Source: Cyanobium sp. CH-040
Lineage (GTDB): Bacteria > Cyanobacteriota > Cyanobacteriia > PCC-6307 > Cyanobiaceae
Assembly: GCF_024346135.1 (NCBI RefSeq)
Contig: NZ_JAGQCJ010000001.1
Coordinates: 124,001 to 188,000, forward strand
Length of the DNA: 64,000 nucleotides
Direction: 5' to 3'
In this document: positions 26,930 to 36,287 of the stretch, one piece after another
How positions within the stretch are numbered: position 1 is the stretch's first letter
How the letters are laid out: each line of letters opens with the position of its first letter
Program-made: the position numbers and the translations under genes
Notes under the pieces: model-generated
The model's input: the letters and a program-made list of their open reading frames with translations, nothing else
Told to the model about the DNA's origin: nothing
The model's database searches: none

Positions 26930-28072
26930 ATGGCTGAGAAACAGCAAGTTGTTGTTCTTAACTGGAAAACGGCCACGAACACTGTGCTGGACGGCAAGGG
27001 CGGCTGGTTCAACGAAGGTCGCCCAACTCAGCTGGTGATCCAGTCGCAGTTCCGAAACGGTGAATGGAAGCGACCTCAGAATTTCGTGTTCAAGAACTGG
27101 AAGCTGAATGGCTCGATCCGCGTCCTTGGTGCAGGCAGCAGTTCCTCCGCTCCGGTGAAGGAATCTTCCTTCAGCCTTGGCCACACCGAGAGGATGCAGG
27201 AGGCGGCTCCAACCAATATCACCTTTTCCGGGCTGACCCTCAATGCCAACCGCAAGATCCCAGTGATCGTTGGACCAGGAGCAACAGGAGTCACCGTTCG
27301 CAATTCAACGCTGAGAGGCAGCAGTCGAAGCGTTGGCGTTTATCTCGATGCCGAAAGTGCTAACAACAGGATCACCGGTAACCGCTTCAGGCTGGACCTT
27401 GATCGGGAGGTGATCGCGGTTGATGGCTCGCGCCGGAATGTGATTTCTGGTAACACATTTTCCCGTCTTCCCTGGGGTGGAGTTTATGTGTATCGCAATT
27501 GCGGCGAGAGAGGCATGGTCAGGCATCAAAAGCCCACGGAGAACCGCATCAGATCGAATACCTTTAATCTCGATAGTCTGCGTAGCTTTTGGGAAGGAAA
27601 TCCGATCAATGGCCGTCAATTTGAGTATCGCTATGCGATCTGGCTTGGCTCGCGTGAGTCAAGGCCTCCATCCTTCTGCGGCGAGGATGACGGTTTCCCG
27701 TTTGGCAGTAGTATTGATAATGGAGACTTTGCTGATGACAATATTGTCAGTGGCAATATCCAAAAGGGATCTTCGAGGGGTTATCTGCTGAAGATTGACG
27801 AGGATCTGGGTATTGGGGGCTATGACAAGTTCGTCAAGGACGATGGGCTCAATAACCGTATCGATGTTGGATCCTCCGCCCAGTCGAAAGCCCGGACCCG
27901 TCTCAACGGCGACACAAAGCGTTTCAGGCGTCTTGGGGTGGGGTCCGCGAACTTGGGTCTCAAGCCCTCTGCGACGCCCAGCCGGGACGCTGACAGGCTG
28001 CTTGCTGCCATGGCTGGCCGCGATTGCGGTTGCCTGTCTCTGTCAGGCACGTCTGAACTTTGTCTGGCCTGA
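26930..28072 (+). CDS. Right-handed parallel beta-helix (pectate-lyase-like) protein
   Basis: 380 residues with repeated short strands of the form N-x-I-x-x-N-x-F (NNRITGNRFRLD, RNVISGNTFSRL, ENRIRSNTFNLD, DNIVSGNIQ), the signature of parallel beta-helix coils about 22-25 residues long. The ATG at 26930 has AAGGA six bases upstream. No signal peptide is seen at the N-terminus (MAEKQQVVVLNW). The C-terminal 50 residues are irregular and Ser/Cys-rich. G+C is lower than in flanking genes. Such proteins bind or cleave polysaccharide; the catalytic residues cannot be assigned. Confidence 0.72.
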   Translation: MAEKQQVVVLNWKTATNTVLDGKGGWFNEGRPTQLVIQSQFRNGEWKRPQNFVFKNWKLNGSIRVLGAGSSSSAPVKESSFSLGHTERMQEAAPTNITFSGLTLNANRKIPVIVGPGATGVTVRNSTLRGSSRSVGVYLDAESANNRITGNRFRLDLDREVIAVDGSRRNVISGNTFSRLPWGGVYVYRNCGERGMVRHQKPTENRIRSNTFNLDSLRSFWEGNPINGRQFEYRYAIWLGSRESRPPSFCGEDDGFPFGSSIDNGDFADDNIVSGNIQKGSSRGYLLKIDEDLGIGGYDKFVKDDGLNNRIDVGSSAQSKARTRLNGDTKRFRRLGVGSANLGLKPSATPSRDADRLLAAMAGRDCGCLSLSGTSELCLA

Positions 28073-28235
28073 GCCGAGCCTGATCCACTCCGGTTCAGCA
28101 GTTCCAGCTGCTGGGAGCGCAGCAGGAGGAGCCACGAATCCGAGGAGTCACGAATCCTGAGGGCCTGTTCTGACTTCAGGGCTGGTGCTGGAAGACAGAT
28201 GCCACCCCTGGCTTTGCGGCCGGGGGGGCTTCAAG

Positions 28236-28309
28236 GGCGAGCGAGGGGATTCGAACCCCCGAATGGCGGCGCCACAAGCCGCTGCCTTAACCACTTGGCG
28301 ACGCCCGCC
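28236..28309 (-). tRNA. tRNA-His (GTG)
   Basis: The cloverleaf folds on the minus strand with acceptor stem GCGGGCG/CGCTCGC, the extra G at position -1 (28309) facing C73 (28236), U8, a five-base-pair anticodon stem GCGGC/GCCGC and loop TTGTGGC with anticodon GTG. The T loop TTCGAAT is intact. CCA is not encoded. Confidence 0.95.
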
Positions 28310-28353
28310 GTGGTCGGTGCCAATGTACCAATGCGTCCGGCAGTCGCTTCCGC

Positions 28354-28764
28354 TTGCGTTCCGCGGTCCGAGGGTCCTGGCTGGGGGGACTGGTGCTCAC
28401 GGCCGTGGCGGCGGCCGGGCTGGCCCTCAGCAATCCGAAGCAGGCGGCGTTCGAGCGCTTCGCCGCCGCCCATCTGGTGGATGTGATCGAGCGCGAGGTG
28501 TGCGAGGGCGATGTGCTGCCGCCGCTGGTGCGGCTGGCGCTGCCCAACTGCGCCGAGCTGGTGCAGGCCCAGAACGTGGCCATCGGCGCCCTGGTGAGCC
28601 GCCAGACCCGCCGCTGGAACCTCGGTGTGTGCAGTCTGTACCGCACCGATGTGGGCGGTCAGCAGGTGCTGGTGTGGCAGGTGCCCCGTTTCCGCGCCAC
28701 GGTGCTCGGGGTGGCGGGCCGCTTCCTGGTGCTTCACGCCAGTGTCGACGACGAGGGGGCATGA
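28354..28764 (+). CDS. DUF4359 family protein with N-terminal membrane anchor
   Basis: 136 residues from a TTG at 28354; a GTG at 28393 is an alternative. A hydrophobic segment (residues about 10-26) leads into SNPKQAAFERFAAAHL and later SLYRTDV, the pattern of the cyanobacterial DUF4359 family. Function is unknown. The stop codon overlaps the start of the amidohydrolase as ATGA, so they are likely co-translated. Confidence 0.75.
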   Translation: MRSAVRGSWLGGLVLTAVAAAGLALSNPKQAAFERFAAAHLVDVIEREVCEGDVLPPLVRLALPNCAELVQAQNVAIGALVSRQTRRWNLGVCSLYRTDVGGQQVLVWQVPRFRATVLGVAGRFLVLHASVDDEGA

Positions 28765-30062
28765 CCGCCGCTCCCGCCCGGCTGCGCCTGCGTCTGCCCA
28801 GGGCCCTGGTGGATCCTCGGCTCACGGGCCTGCCCGTGGGCCACGGCGATGGTCTGGTGGCGCTGGAGCTGGAACAGCGCCAGGGCCGGATCACGGCCCT
28901 GAGGCCCCTGGAGGCTGGCTCCCGGACCGGGGACGCGCCGGCGCTGCCCCTGGCCCTCACTCCCCTGGTGGAGCCCCACGCCCACCTGGACAAGTGCTTC
29001 ACCGCCGCCGCCTTCCCCAACCCGGAGGGCACCATCGCCGGCGCCCTGGCGGCCAACCGCTGTGAGGACGGGCAGCGCACCTACGAGCAGGTGCTGGCGC
29101 GGGGCGAGCGGGCCCTGGATCGGGCCTGGCGCCATGGTGTGCGCGCCATCCGCAGCCACATCGACAGCGGTGGCGCGGCGGCCCGTCCCAGCTGGGAGGC
29201 GCTGCTGGAGCTGCGCCGGCGCTGGGCCGACCGGGTGCACCTGCAGCTGGTGGCGCTGGTGCCCCTGGCCCACTGGAGCAGCCCCGAGGGGGAGGCTCTG
29301 GCCCGCTGGGTGGCCGATCACGGCGGCTGGCTCGGGGGCGTGCTGGGCCCGCCCTACGGGCACCTGCGCTCCGACCGCGATGCCCTGGCCACGCTGCTGG
29401 GGCTCGCCGAGCGGCTGGGCACCGGAGTGGATCTGCACGTCGATGAGGCTGAGGACCAGCCCGGCCGGGGGGTGGATCTGGTGAGCGCGGTGGCCAGCGA
29501 CCTGCGCAGCGGCGTGCCGATCACCTGCAGCCATGCCGCCAGCCTCGCCCTGCTGGGGCCGCGGCGGCAGGAGCGGCTGGCGGAGCGCCTGGCGGCGGCC
29601 GGCATCGCCGTGGTGGCCCTGCCGCTCACCAACCTCTGGCTGCTGGGCCGACGGCCGGAGCGCACGCCCTGGCTGCGGCTGCAGGCGCCGATCCGCAGCC
29701 TGCAGCGGGCCGGGGTGCTGGTGGCGGTGGGCGGTGACAACGTGCAGGATCCCTGGTATCCGGGCGGCGACTTCGACCCGATCGAGCTGCTGCGGCTCTC
29801 CCCGCTCACCAGCCACCTCTGGCCGGCCACGCGCCAGGGCCTGACGCCGTTCAGCACCGCTCCGGCGCGGCTGCTGGGGCTGGAGTGGGATGGGGTGGTG
29901 CGTGAGGGCGGCCCTGCCGATCTGGTGCTGCTGGACGCGGGCAGCTGGCCCGAGCTGCTGGCCCGCACCCCCCAGCGCCTGGTGCTGCGCGCCGGTCGCG
30001 CTCTGCCCCCCCCGGCCCTGCAGCAGCCCGCGGCTCTGCTGCCGGCCGCCAGCATGGGCTGA
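28761..30062 (+). CDS. Amidohydrolase, cytosine-deaminase-like
   Basis: 433 residues. Metal-site elements of the amidohydrolase superfamily are in order: PHAHLDKCFT near residue 74 (HxH), VDLHVDEAEDQ near 230 (His), CSHAASL near 260 (His), and GGDNVQDPW near 330 (catalytic Asp). HLDKCF and SHIDSG are specific to the CodA/cytosine deaminase-like subgroup. It would hydrolyse a C-N bond in a cyclic nitrogen compound; the actual substrate is not predictable. It overlaps the DUF4359 gene and is 15 bases upstream of a flavin oxidoreductase, so the three likely form an operon. Confidence 0.85.
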   Translation: MTAAPARLRLRLPRALVDPRLTGLPVGHGDGLVALELEQRQGRITALRPLEAGSRTGDAPALPLALTPLVEPHAHLDKCFTAAAFPNPEGTIAGALAANRCEDGQRTYEQVLARGERALDRAWRHGVRAIRSHIDSGGAAARPSWEALLELRRRWADRVHLQLVALVPLAHWSSPEGEALARWVADHGGWLGGVLGPPYGHLRSDRDALATLLGLAERLGTGVDLHVDEAEDQPGRGVDLVSAVASDLRSGVPITCSHAASLALLGPRRQERLAERLAAAGIAVVALPLTNLWLLGRRPERTPWLRLQAPIRSLQRAGVLVAVGGDNVQDPWYPGGDFDPIELLRLSPLTSHLWPATRQGLTPFSTAPARLLGLEWDGVVREGGPADLVLLDAGSWPELLARTPQRLVLRAGRALPPPALQQPAALLPAASMG

Positions 30063-30077
30063 ACCTCCACCGCCGCC

Positions 30078-31466
30078 ATGGAACCCGCTGCCAGCGATGC
30101 CCTGATCGACGCGCTGGCGCAGGATCTGCGGCGGCAGGACCCTGCGCTGCAGCTGGTGACGGCGGCCGAGGCCGGCGAGCTGGAGCGCCTCTCGCGTGAT
30201 TACCACGACTACTCGCCGGTGCTGGTGCAGCGCTTCGCCGGCAAGCGGGCCCAGCTGGCGGTGCTGGCCACCGGCGTGGAGCAGGTGCGTCTGGTGGCCG
30301 GGGCCTGTGCCCGCCACGCTGTTCCCCTCACCGTGCGCGGTGCCGGCACCGGCAACTACGGCCAGTGCGTGCCCCTGGCCGGCGGGGTGGTGCTGGATGT
30401 CACCGGCCTCAACCGGCTGCGTCATCTGGAGCCCGCCAGCGGCGTGATCGAGGTGGAGGCCGGCGCCGTGATGGCCGCCATCGACCAGCAGCTGGCCCCC
30501 CATGGCCGTGCCCTGCGGCTGCTGCCCAGCACCTGGCGCAGCGCCACCATCGGCGGCTTCATCGCCGGCGGCTCGGGTGGCATCGGCTCGCTGCGCTGGG
30601 GCTTCCTGCGCGATCCCGGCAACCTGCTGGGGCTGGAGGTGGTGACGGTGGAACCGGAGCCGCGGCTGCTGCGCCTGGATGCGGCCGCCAGCGCCCCGCT
30701 CAACCATGCGTACGGCACCAACGGCATCCTCACCGCCCTGCGGCTGCCCACCACCGAGGCGGTGGCGTGGGAGCAGCTGGTGGTGGGCTTCGCGCGCTGG
30801 GAGCAGGCCCTGGAGGCGGCCCGCGCCCTGCCGGCCACGGCCTTCCTGCTCAATGGCCTCACGCTGCTGGAGGCTGCGATCGCGGCGCGCTCCCCCTGGC
30901 CGGCCGGCTGCCCGGCGGCGGCCGACGGGGAGCACCGCCTGCTGCTGCTGGCGGCCCCTGACGCCCTCGAGCCCCTGCCCGGCTGGCTGGCGGCGCGCGG
31001 CGGCGCGCTGGTGTGGCAGGCCCCCCAGGGCGCCAGCCGCGGCCTGCCGCTGCGGGAGCTGTGCTGGAACCACACCACCCTGCACTGGCGGGCCCAGGTG
31101 AGCGGCTGGACCTACCTGCAGCTGCTGCTGCCCGATCCCCCGGACCCCTGCCTGGCGGCCCTGCGCCGGCGCTGGGGCGACGATCTGCTCTGGCACCTGG
31201 AAGCGGTGCGCCAGCAGGGAGCGCCCCGGCTGGCGGCCCTGCCGCTGCTGCGCTGGCAGGGGGAGGAGCGCCTGCAGGAGCTGATGGACCAGGCCCGGTC
31301 TCTGGGGGCGGTGCTGTTCAACCCCCACGTGCTCACCGTGGAGGATGGCGGGCTGGGGGTGGTGGATGCCGATCAGGTGGCCGCCAAGGCGGCCTACGAC
31401 CCCGCCGGCCTTCTCAACCCCGGCAAGCTGCGCGGCTGGGCTGCCGCTGATCCGGACACCATCTGA
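30078..31466 (+). CDS. FAD-binding oxidoreductase, FAD_binding_4/GlcD-like
   Basis: 462 residues. The N-terminal FAD domain of the vanillyl-alcohol-oxidase type shows VRGAGTGNYGQCVPLAGGVVLD, with the covalent/phosphate-binding loop region STWRSATIGGFIAGGSGGIGSLRWG near 150-180. The C-terminal half has LTVEDGG, DPAGLLNPGKL near the end, typical of lactate/glycolate oxidase-like enzymes. It follows the amidohydrolase by 15 bases. The substrate is unknown. Confidence 0.85.
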   Translation: MEPAASDALIDALAQDLRRQDPALQLVTAAEAGELERLSRDYHDYSPVLVQRFAGKRAQLAVLATGVEQVRLVAGACARHAVPLTVRGAGTGNYGQCVPLAGGVVLDVTGLNRLRHLEPASGVIEVEAGAVMAAIDQQLAPHGRALRLLPSTWRSATIGGFIAGGSGGIGSLRWGFLRDPGNLLGLEVVTVEPEPRLLRLDAAASAPLNHAYGTNGILTALRLPTTEAVAWEQLVVGFARWEQALEAARALPATAFLLNGLTLLEAAIAARSPWPAGCPAAADGEHRLLLLAAPDALEPLPGWLAARGGALVWQAPQGASRGLPLRELCWNHTTLHWRAQVSGWTYLQLLLPDPPDPCLAALRRRWGDDLLWHLEAVRQQGAPRLAALPLLRWQGEERLQELMDQARSLGAVLFNPHVLTVEDGGLGVVDADQVAAKAAYDPAGLLNPGKLRGWAAADPDTI

Positions 31467-31480
31467 AGGCGGCGCCCGGT

Positions 31481-32041
31481 TCAGCGGCAGCCCAGGCTGA
31501 GGCGGGTGTCGGCGCCGGTGTGGGGGTTGGTGCCCTCGGCCTCCCGGCAGAGCTGCAGCTGATCGGCCCGGTCGATCAGCGCCTCGCTGAAGTCGGCGCC
31601 GGCCACCGTGGCGCCGCTGAAGTTGCTGCCCGAGGCGATCACGCCGGTGAGCACCGCGCCGGAGAAGTCGGCGCCGGAGAAGTCCACCTTGTCCATCAGC
31701 ACGTCGCTGAGGTCGGCGCCGCTGAAGTCGGCCTCGGGGAAGGCGGCCTGGGTGAGGATCGCCCCGTGCAGGTTGGCGCCGGCGAAGTTCGCGTGGCGTC
31801 CGGAGGCCCCGGCGAAGGAGGTGTTGGCCAGGTTCTGGCCGTGAAAATCAGCCTCGTTCTGGTTGGTGAGGGTGTAATCCACCCCGGAGAACTCGGCCTG
31901 TGCCGGGGCGGGCGCCAGCAGCAGCCCCAGCATCACCAGCATGGGCAGCAGTCTCCGCTGCAGCCAGGCGGCCGCCCAGCGCCAGGCGGCGGCTGCCGGC
32001 GGGACCGGGGATGGGGCAGCGGGAGGGCTGGATCGGTCCAT
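31481..32041 (-). CDS. Secreted pentapeptide-repeat protein
   Basis: 186 residues. A signal peptide (hydrophobic run about 31-49, ending APAQA) leads to at least 14 five-residue A(D/N)FxG-type repeats (ADFHG, ANFAG, ADFSG, ADLSD and so on), which fold as a right-handed quadrilateral helix. The C-terminus has two Cys (LCREAEG and LGCR) that could form a disulfide. Cyanobacteria place several such proteins in the thylakoid lumen; that location is inferred. It is convergent with the FAD oxidoreductase. Confidence 0.85.
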   Translation of the reverse strand: MDRSSPPAAPSPVPPAAAAWRWAAAWLQRRLLPMLVMLGLLLAPAPAQAEFSGVDYTLTNQNEADFHGQNLANTSFAGASGRHANFAGANLHGAILTQAAFPEADFSGADLSDVLMDKVDFSGADFSGAVLTGVIASGSNFSGATVAGADFSEALIDRADQLQLCREAEGTNPHTGADTRLSLGCR

Positions 32042-32065
32042 CGCCAGGCGTCCGGGGGGCTGTTC

Positions 32066-33352
32066 TCACTCTGACCCCCCCGGCTCCGCGGTGGCCAGCA
32101 GCTGGCCGATCAGGTAGAGCGAGCCGGCAACGATCACCGGACCATGGGTGGGTCCGGCCATGGCCCCCTCGCCGGCGGCCGCGTGGATGGCGCCGGCGGC
32201 ATCCGGTGCCGCCTGCAGCTGCTCGGCCAGGGGGGCTGCAGGCCCGGCGCGCAGGGTTTCGTTCAGCTGCGCCAGCGTCCAGCTGGCGTGCCCCGGCACC
32301 GGCACGATCCAGGCCCGGTCGCCGGGGCCCAGCAGGGCCTCCAGAATCTGCGGCCCCTCCTTGCTGGCCAGCATCCCCAGCACCCACCGCCGCGGCCCCG
32401 GCGGCAGCCCGTGGCGCGCGGGGTCGGCATCCAGCTCTCGGCGCAGGGCACGGGCCGAGGCGGGGTTGTGGGCGCCGTCGAGGAGCAGGGGAATCCCCCG
32501 CCAGCGCCGTCGCTCCAGCCGGCCGGGCCAGCGGGCGGCGGCGAAGCCGCGGGCGATGGCGGCGTCGCTGATCGACCAGCCCCGTTCGGCCAGGGCCCGC
32601 AGCATGCCCAGGGCCACGGCGCCGTTGTGGGCCTGCACCGCCCCGTGCAGCCCGAGGGGCCAGCGCCGGCGGTCCAGCGGCGGCTGCCAGCGCAGGTCGG
32701 CCCCCACGGCTGCGGCCCGGGCGCGCAGCACGGCTTCCGCCTGGGGCTGCTGGGCCGCGCTGATGGCCACGGCTCCGGTCTGCAGGATGCCCGCCTTCTC
32801 GGTCGCGATCGCGGCCACGTCCGGCCCCAGCACCTCGGCGTGATCCAGGTCGATCGCCCCGAAGCCCACCACCTCCCGGCCGGGATGGCAGCTGGTGGCA
32901 TCCAACCGTCCGCCCAGCCCCACCTCCAGCACCACCAGCTCCTGGCCGCTGTCGGCGAAGGCCAGGAAGGCCGCCGCCGTCACCAGCTCGAAGGGCGTCA
33001 GTCGGTGACGGCGGGCCGCTGGCCCGGCGGTCAGCAGGTGCCGCCGCAGCTCGGCGGCGGCGATCGGGTCGCGCCCCAGCCGGATGCGCTCGGTCCAGCT
33101 CACCAGATGGGGCGAGGTGTAGAGCCCGGCCCGGATGCCGGCGGCCAGCAGGGCCTCGTGCACCAGGGTGCAGATCGAGCCCTTGCCGTTGGTGCCCGCC
33201 ACCTGCACGGCCGCGAAGCGCCGCTCCGGATGGCCCAGTTCCGCCAGGGCGGCCCGCAGCCGCTCCAATCCCAGATCCACGCCGCGATGGCTGAAGGGCT
33301 CGATCAGGTCCGCGAAGGGATCGGCGGGCCCCAGGTGGGCTCCCTCAGGCAA
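32066..33352 (-). CDS. folC: Bifunctional folylpolyglutamate/dihydrofolate synthase
   Basis: 428 residues of the Mur-ligase fold. The P-loop is AGTNGKGS near residue 51, followed by TSPHLVSWTERIRLG, the LEVGLGGRLDATS segment with metal ligands, IDLDHAEVLG, and LLDGAHNP in the C-terminal domain. It adds glutamate to dihydropteroate or folates. Its start overlaps the end of argD by eight bases on the same strand. Confidence 0.93.
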   Translation of the reverse strand: MPEGAHLGPADPFADLIEPFSHRGVDLGLERLRAALAELGHPERRFAAVQVAGTNGKGSICTLVHEALLAAGIRAGLYTSPHLVSWTERIRLGRDPIAAAELRRHLLTAGPAARRHRLTPFELVTAAAFLAFADSGQELVVLEVGLGGRLDATSCHPGREVVGFGAIDLDHAEVLGPDVAAIATEKAGILQTGAVAISAAQQPQAEAVLRARAAAVGADLRWQPPLDRRRWPLGLHGAVQAHNGAVALGMLRALAERGWSISDAAIARGFAAARWPGRLERRRWRGIPLLLDGAHNPASARALRRELDADPARHGLPPGPRRWVLGMLASKEGPQILEALLGPGDRAWIVPVPGHASWTLAQLNETLRAGPAAPLAEQLQAAPDAAGAIHAAAGEGAMAGPTHGPVIVAGSLYLIGQLLATAEPGGSE

Positions 33353-34538
33353 GGCTGAGCAGGGCCCGCTCCAGGCGCTCCACCGCCAGACGCAGGTGCT
33401 TGGGCTTGATGGTGAGCGGCGGCACGAAGCGCACCACGCTGGCGCCGGCCGGCACCAGCAGCAGCCGCTCGGCCAGGGCGGCCTTCACCACCTCCGGGGC
33501 GCTGGGGGCCTCCGCACTCAGCACCAGTCCCCGCAGCAGGCCCCAGCCCCGCTGGCCGGCCAGCAGCAGGGGGTGACGGGTCACCAGGCCAGCGAGGAGT
33601 GCCTCGAGCTCCTCGCCCATCCGCTGCACGTGGACGAGCAGATCGCGTCTCTCGATCTCCGCCAGCACCGTGAGCCCGGCCCGGCAGGCGAAGGGGTTGC
33701 CGCCGAAGGTGCTGGCGTGGTCGCCGGGGCGGAAATGGTCCACGGCCTGTTTCACGGCCAGGGCGCCGATGGGGATGCCTCCGCCCAGGCCCTTGGCCAG
33801 GGTGAAGGCGTCGGGCTCCACCCCCAGCTGCTCGTAGCCCCAGAGGCGGCCGCTGCGGCCCACGCCGATCTGCACCTCATCGAAGATCAGCAGGATGCGG
33901 TGCTGATCGCAGAGCTCACGCAGGCGCTGGAAGAAGCCCCGGTCCCCGGGGTTCACGCCGCCCTCGCCCTGCAGCGGTTCCACCAGCACGGCCGCAACCC
34001 GGGGCCCCTCGGCCTCGCATTCGGCCAGCAGCGCCTCGAAGGCGGCGGTGTCGTTGTAGGGGAAGTAGCGGAAGCCCTGCACCATCGGCTCGAAACCCTG
34101 GTGGTAGCGGGGCTGACCGGTGGCGGTGACCGCCGCCAGGGTGCGGCCGTGGAAGCTGGCCTGGGCCGTGAGGATCAGGGGCGGCCGGCCATCGGCGCCG
34201 CTGATGCCCCGCACGAGGCCGGCGTGCTTGCGGGCCAGCTTGATGGCGGCCTCGTTGGCCTCGGCGCCGGAATTGCAGAAGAACACCCGGTCGAAGCAGC
34301 TGTGCGCGGTGATCGCCGCCGCCAGCTGCTCCTGCTCGGGAATCCGGTAGAGGTTGGAGACGTGCTGCAGGCGCCCCAGCTGGCGGCTGAGGACCTTGCG
34401 CAGGCGCCGGTCGCTGTGTCCGAGGGTGCACACGGCGATCCCGGCGACGCAGTCGAGGTAGCGGTCACCGTTCGTGTCCCACACCCACACCCCCTTGCCC
34501 CGGGTGAGTGCCACCGGGAAGCGGGCGTAGGTGTCCAT
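33345..34538 (-). CDS. argD: Acetylornithine aminotransferase
   Basis: 397 residues from the ATG at 34538 (MDTYARFPVAL). The frame is open further upstream through the tRNA-Leu gene, which cannot be coding; a start slightly upstream of 34538 cannot be excluded. Class III PLP enzyme: FCNSGAEANEAAIKLARK, the cofactor Asp in LIFDEVQIGVGRSG, the PLP Lys in TLAKGLGGGIPIGA, and STFGGNPFA. It works in arginine synthesis and may also act in lysine synthesis. Confidence 0.93.
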   Translation of the reverse strand: MDTYARFPVALTRGKGVWVWDTNGDRYLDCVAGIAVCTLGHSDRRLRKVLSRQLGRLQHVSNLYRIPEQEQLAAAITAHSCFDRVFFCNSGAEANEAAIKLARKHAGLVRGISGADGRPPLILTAQASFHGRTLAAVTATGQPRYHQGFEPMVQGFRYFPYNDTAAFEALLAECEAEGPRVAAVLVEPLQGEGGVNPGDRGFFQRLRELCDQHRILLIFDEVQIGVGRSGRLWGYEQLGVEPDAFTLAKGLGGGIPIGALAVKQAVDHFRPGDHASTFGGNPFACRAGLTVLAEIERRDLLVHVQRMGEELEALLAGLVTRHPLLLAGQRGWGLLRGLVLSAEAPSAPEVVKAALAERLLLVPAGASVVRFVPPLTIKPKHLRLAVERLERALLSLA

Positions 34539-34603
34539 CACCGGATGGACGGGTTGGCAAGGCTCTTCGCCGGACTCCGGGGGGCCTGGGGCCGTGGTGG
34601 CGA

Positions 34604-34685
34604 TAGGAGCGGTGGGACTTGAACCCACATGCCCGAAGGCGCTCGATTTTGAGTCGAGTCCGTCTACCAATTCCGGCACGCTCCC
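34604..34685 (-). tRNA. tRNA-Leu (CAA)
   Basis: Class II tRNA on the minus strand with U8, a D arm containing GGTAGAC, anticodon stem CTCGA/TCGAG, loop CTCAAAA with anticodon CAA, a variable arm and T loop TTCAAGT. Acceptor GGGAGCG pairs with CGCTCCT, so the first pair is G1-U72 wobble, with A73 as discriminator. CCA is not encoded. It lies in the short gap between murA and argD. Confidence 0.93.
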
Positions 34686-34697
34686 AGTGCTGGGAGC

Positions 34698-36119
34698 TTA
34701 GGTGGGCAGGACGCCGTGGCCGGACCTGGCACTAGCCGGCAGGCGGGTGATCGATGCACCCACGGCGTTCAGCTTGGCTTCGAAGTCGGCGTAACCGCGA
34801 TCGAGATACTCAAGCCCGAACACCTCGGTGATCCCCTGGGCCGCCAGGCCGGCCAGCACCATCGCGGCCGAGGCGCGCAGGTCGGTGCCCTGCACCGGCG
34901 CTCCGCTCAGGCGGGCGACGCCCTCGATGACGGCGGTGTTGCCCTGGCTGCGGATCGAGGCGCCCATGCGCTGCAGCTCGGCCACATGCTGCAGGCGGTT
35001 CTCGAAGATCGACTCGGTGACCATGCTGGTGCCCTCGGCGGTGGCCAGCAGACTCATGAACGGCGCCTGCAGATCGGTGGGGAAACCGGGGAACGGCTGG
35101 GTGCGCAGGTCGACGGCGGTGAGGTGCTCGGCGGAGAGGATGATGCCGTCGCCGTCGGTCTCGATCCGGCAGCCGGCCTGCTCGAGCTTGCTGAGCACGG
35201 CGCAGAGATGGGTGGGAATCACCGGAGCGACCCGCAGCCTGGAGCGGGTGATGGCGGCGGCGAGCAGGAAGGTGCCGGCCTCGATGCGGTCGGGAATCAC
35301 GGCGTAGTCGGCACCGTGCAGGCGATCGACGCCGTCGATGAAGATCGTCGGGGTGCCGGCCCCGCGGACCCGGGCACCCATGGCGGTGAGCAGATCGGCC
35401 AGATCCACCACCTCAGGTTCAAGGGCGGCGTTCTCGATCACGGTCTCGCCGTCGGCGAGGGCCGCGGCCATCATCAGGGTCTCGGTGGCACCTACGCTCG
35501 GGCAGTCGAGCACGATCCGTGCACCCTGGAGGCGCCGGGTGGGACCGGGGATCGAGGCCGTGACCACACCGTGCTCGATGCTCACATGGGCGCCGAGGGC
35601 CTTCAGCCCCTTCACATGCTCCTCGACCGGGCGGCTGCCGATCTTGCAGCCGCCGGGCATCGGCACCCGCGCCGTGCCCATGCGCGCCAGCAGGGGGCCG
35701 ATGCAGAAGAAGCTGGCCCTGAGGCTGTTGACCAGTTCGTAGGGGGCGGCGGAGGAGTGGATGCCGGAGCCGTCGAGTTCGAGCGCATCGCCCTTGCGCT
35801 CCACGCGCCCGCCCAGGCTGAACAGCATCTCACCCATGCCGGCGATGTCGGTGAGGGCCGGCACGTTGCGCAGACGGATCGGGTCGCGGGTGAGCAGGCA
35901 GGCGGCCATCAGCACGAGGGCCGAATTCTTGGCGCCGCTCACGCGCAGTTCGCCGCTCAGGCTGTGACCGCCTGAGATGCGCAGAAAGGGGCGATCGTTG
36001 GTCACAGGAGAGTCGCCCGCAGCGGCTGCGGACTGGGCGCTGGTGAGGACGTCGGCAGGCTGGGCGGCGACAGGCTGGGTGGATGGGGGCACAACGGTGG
36101 GGACGGCGCTCTGGCTCAC
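34698..36119 (-). CDS. murA: UDP-N-acetylglucosamine 1-carboxyvinyltransferase
   Basis: First committed step of peptidoglycan synthesis. The conserved core begins at [22 protein letters not shown] (the Lys is catalytic), with the phosphoenolpyruvate-binding Cys in [15 protein letters not shown] near residue 150 and [10 protein letters not shown] further on. An N-terminal leader of about 45 variable residues precedes the domain. The longest frame starts at a TTG at 36173; I choose the GTG at 36119 (before SQSAVPT) but the exact start is uncertain. It is flanked by two tRNA-Leu genes. Confidence 0.93.
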   Translation of the reverse strand: MSQSAVPTVVPPSTQPVAAQPADVLTSAQSAAAAGDSPVTNDRPFLRISGGHSLSGELRVSGAKNSALVLMAACLLTRDPIRLRNVPALTDIAGMGEMLFSLGGRVERKGDALELDGSGIHSSAAPYELVNSLRASFFCIGPLLARMGTARVPMPGGCKIGSRPVEEHVKGLKALGAHVSIEHGVVTASIPGPTRRLQGARIVLDCPSVGATETLMMAAALADGETVIENAALEPEVVDLADLLTAMGARVRGAGTPTIFIDGVDRLHGADYAVIPDRIEAGTFLLAAAITRSRLRVAPVIPTHLCAVLSKLEQAGCRIETDGDGIILSAEHLTAVDLRTQPFPGFPTDLQAPFMSLLATAEGTSMVTESIFENRLQHVAELQRMGASIRSQGNTAVIEGVARLSGAPVQGTDLRASAAMVLAGLAAQGITEVFGLEYLDRGYADFEAKLNAVGASITRLPASARSGHGVLPT

Positions 36120-36287
36120 GGTATGGACTGCCCCACGTCGCAATGTCGCCGCATGATGCCAACAAACGTCCAATCCGTCTAGACGGCCGCCGGGGGAACT
36201 GGCCGGGGCGCCGCAGCCTGCAGGCGGTCAGCGGAGGGCGGGCCGGCGATGTCCTACCCTTTGCAGGTCGCCTGAGGCGACAGCCAC

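Noticed and set aside
28734-31328. An 864-codon minus-strand frame opposite the amidohydrolase and oxidoreductase
   Set aside because: Composition is antisense-like (Gln/His/Gly-rich) and the opposite strand carries two well-supported enzymes.
33345-34679. argD extended to 34679
   Set aside because: The extension is encoded by the tRNA-Leu(CAA) gene.
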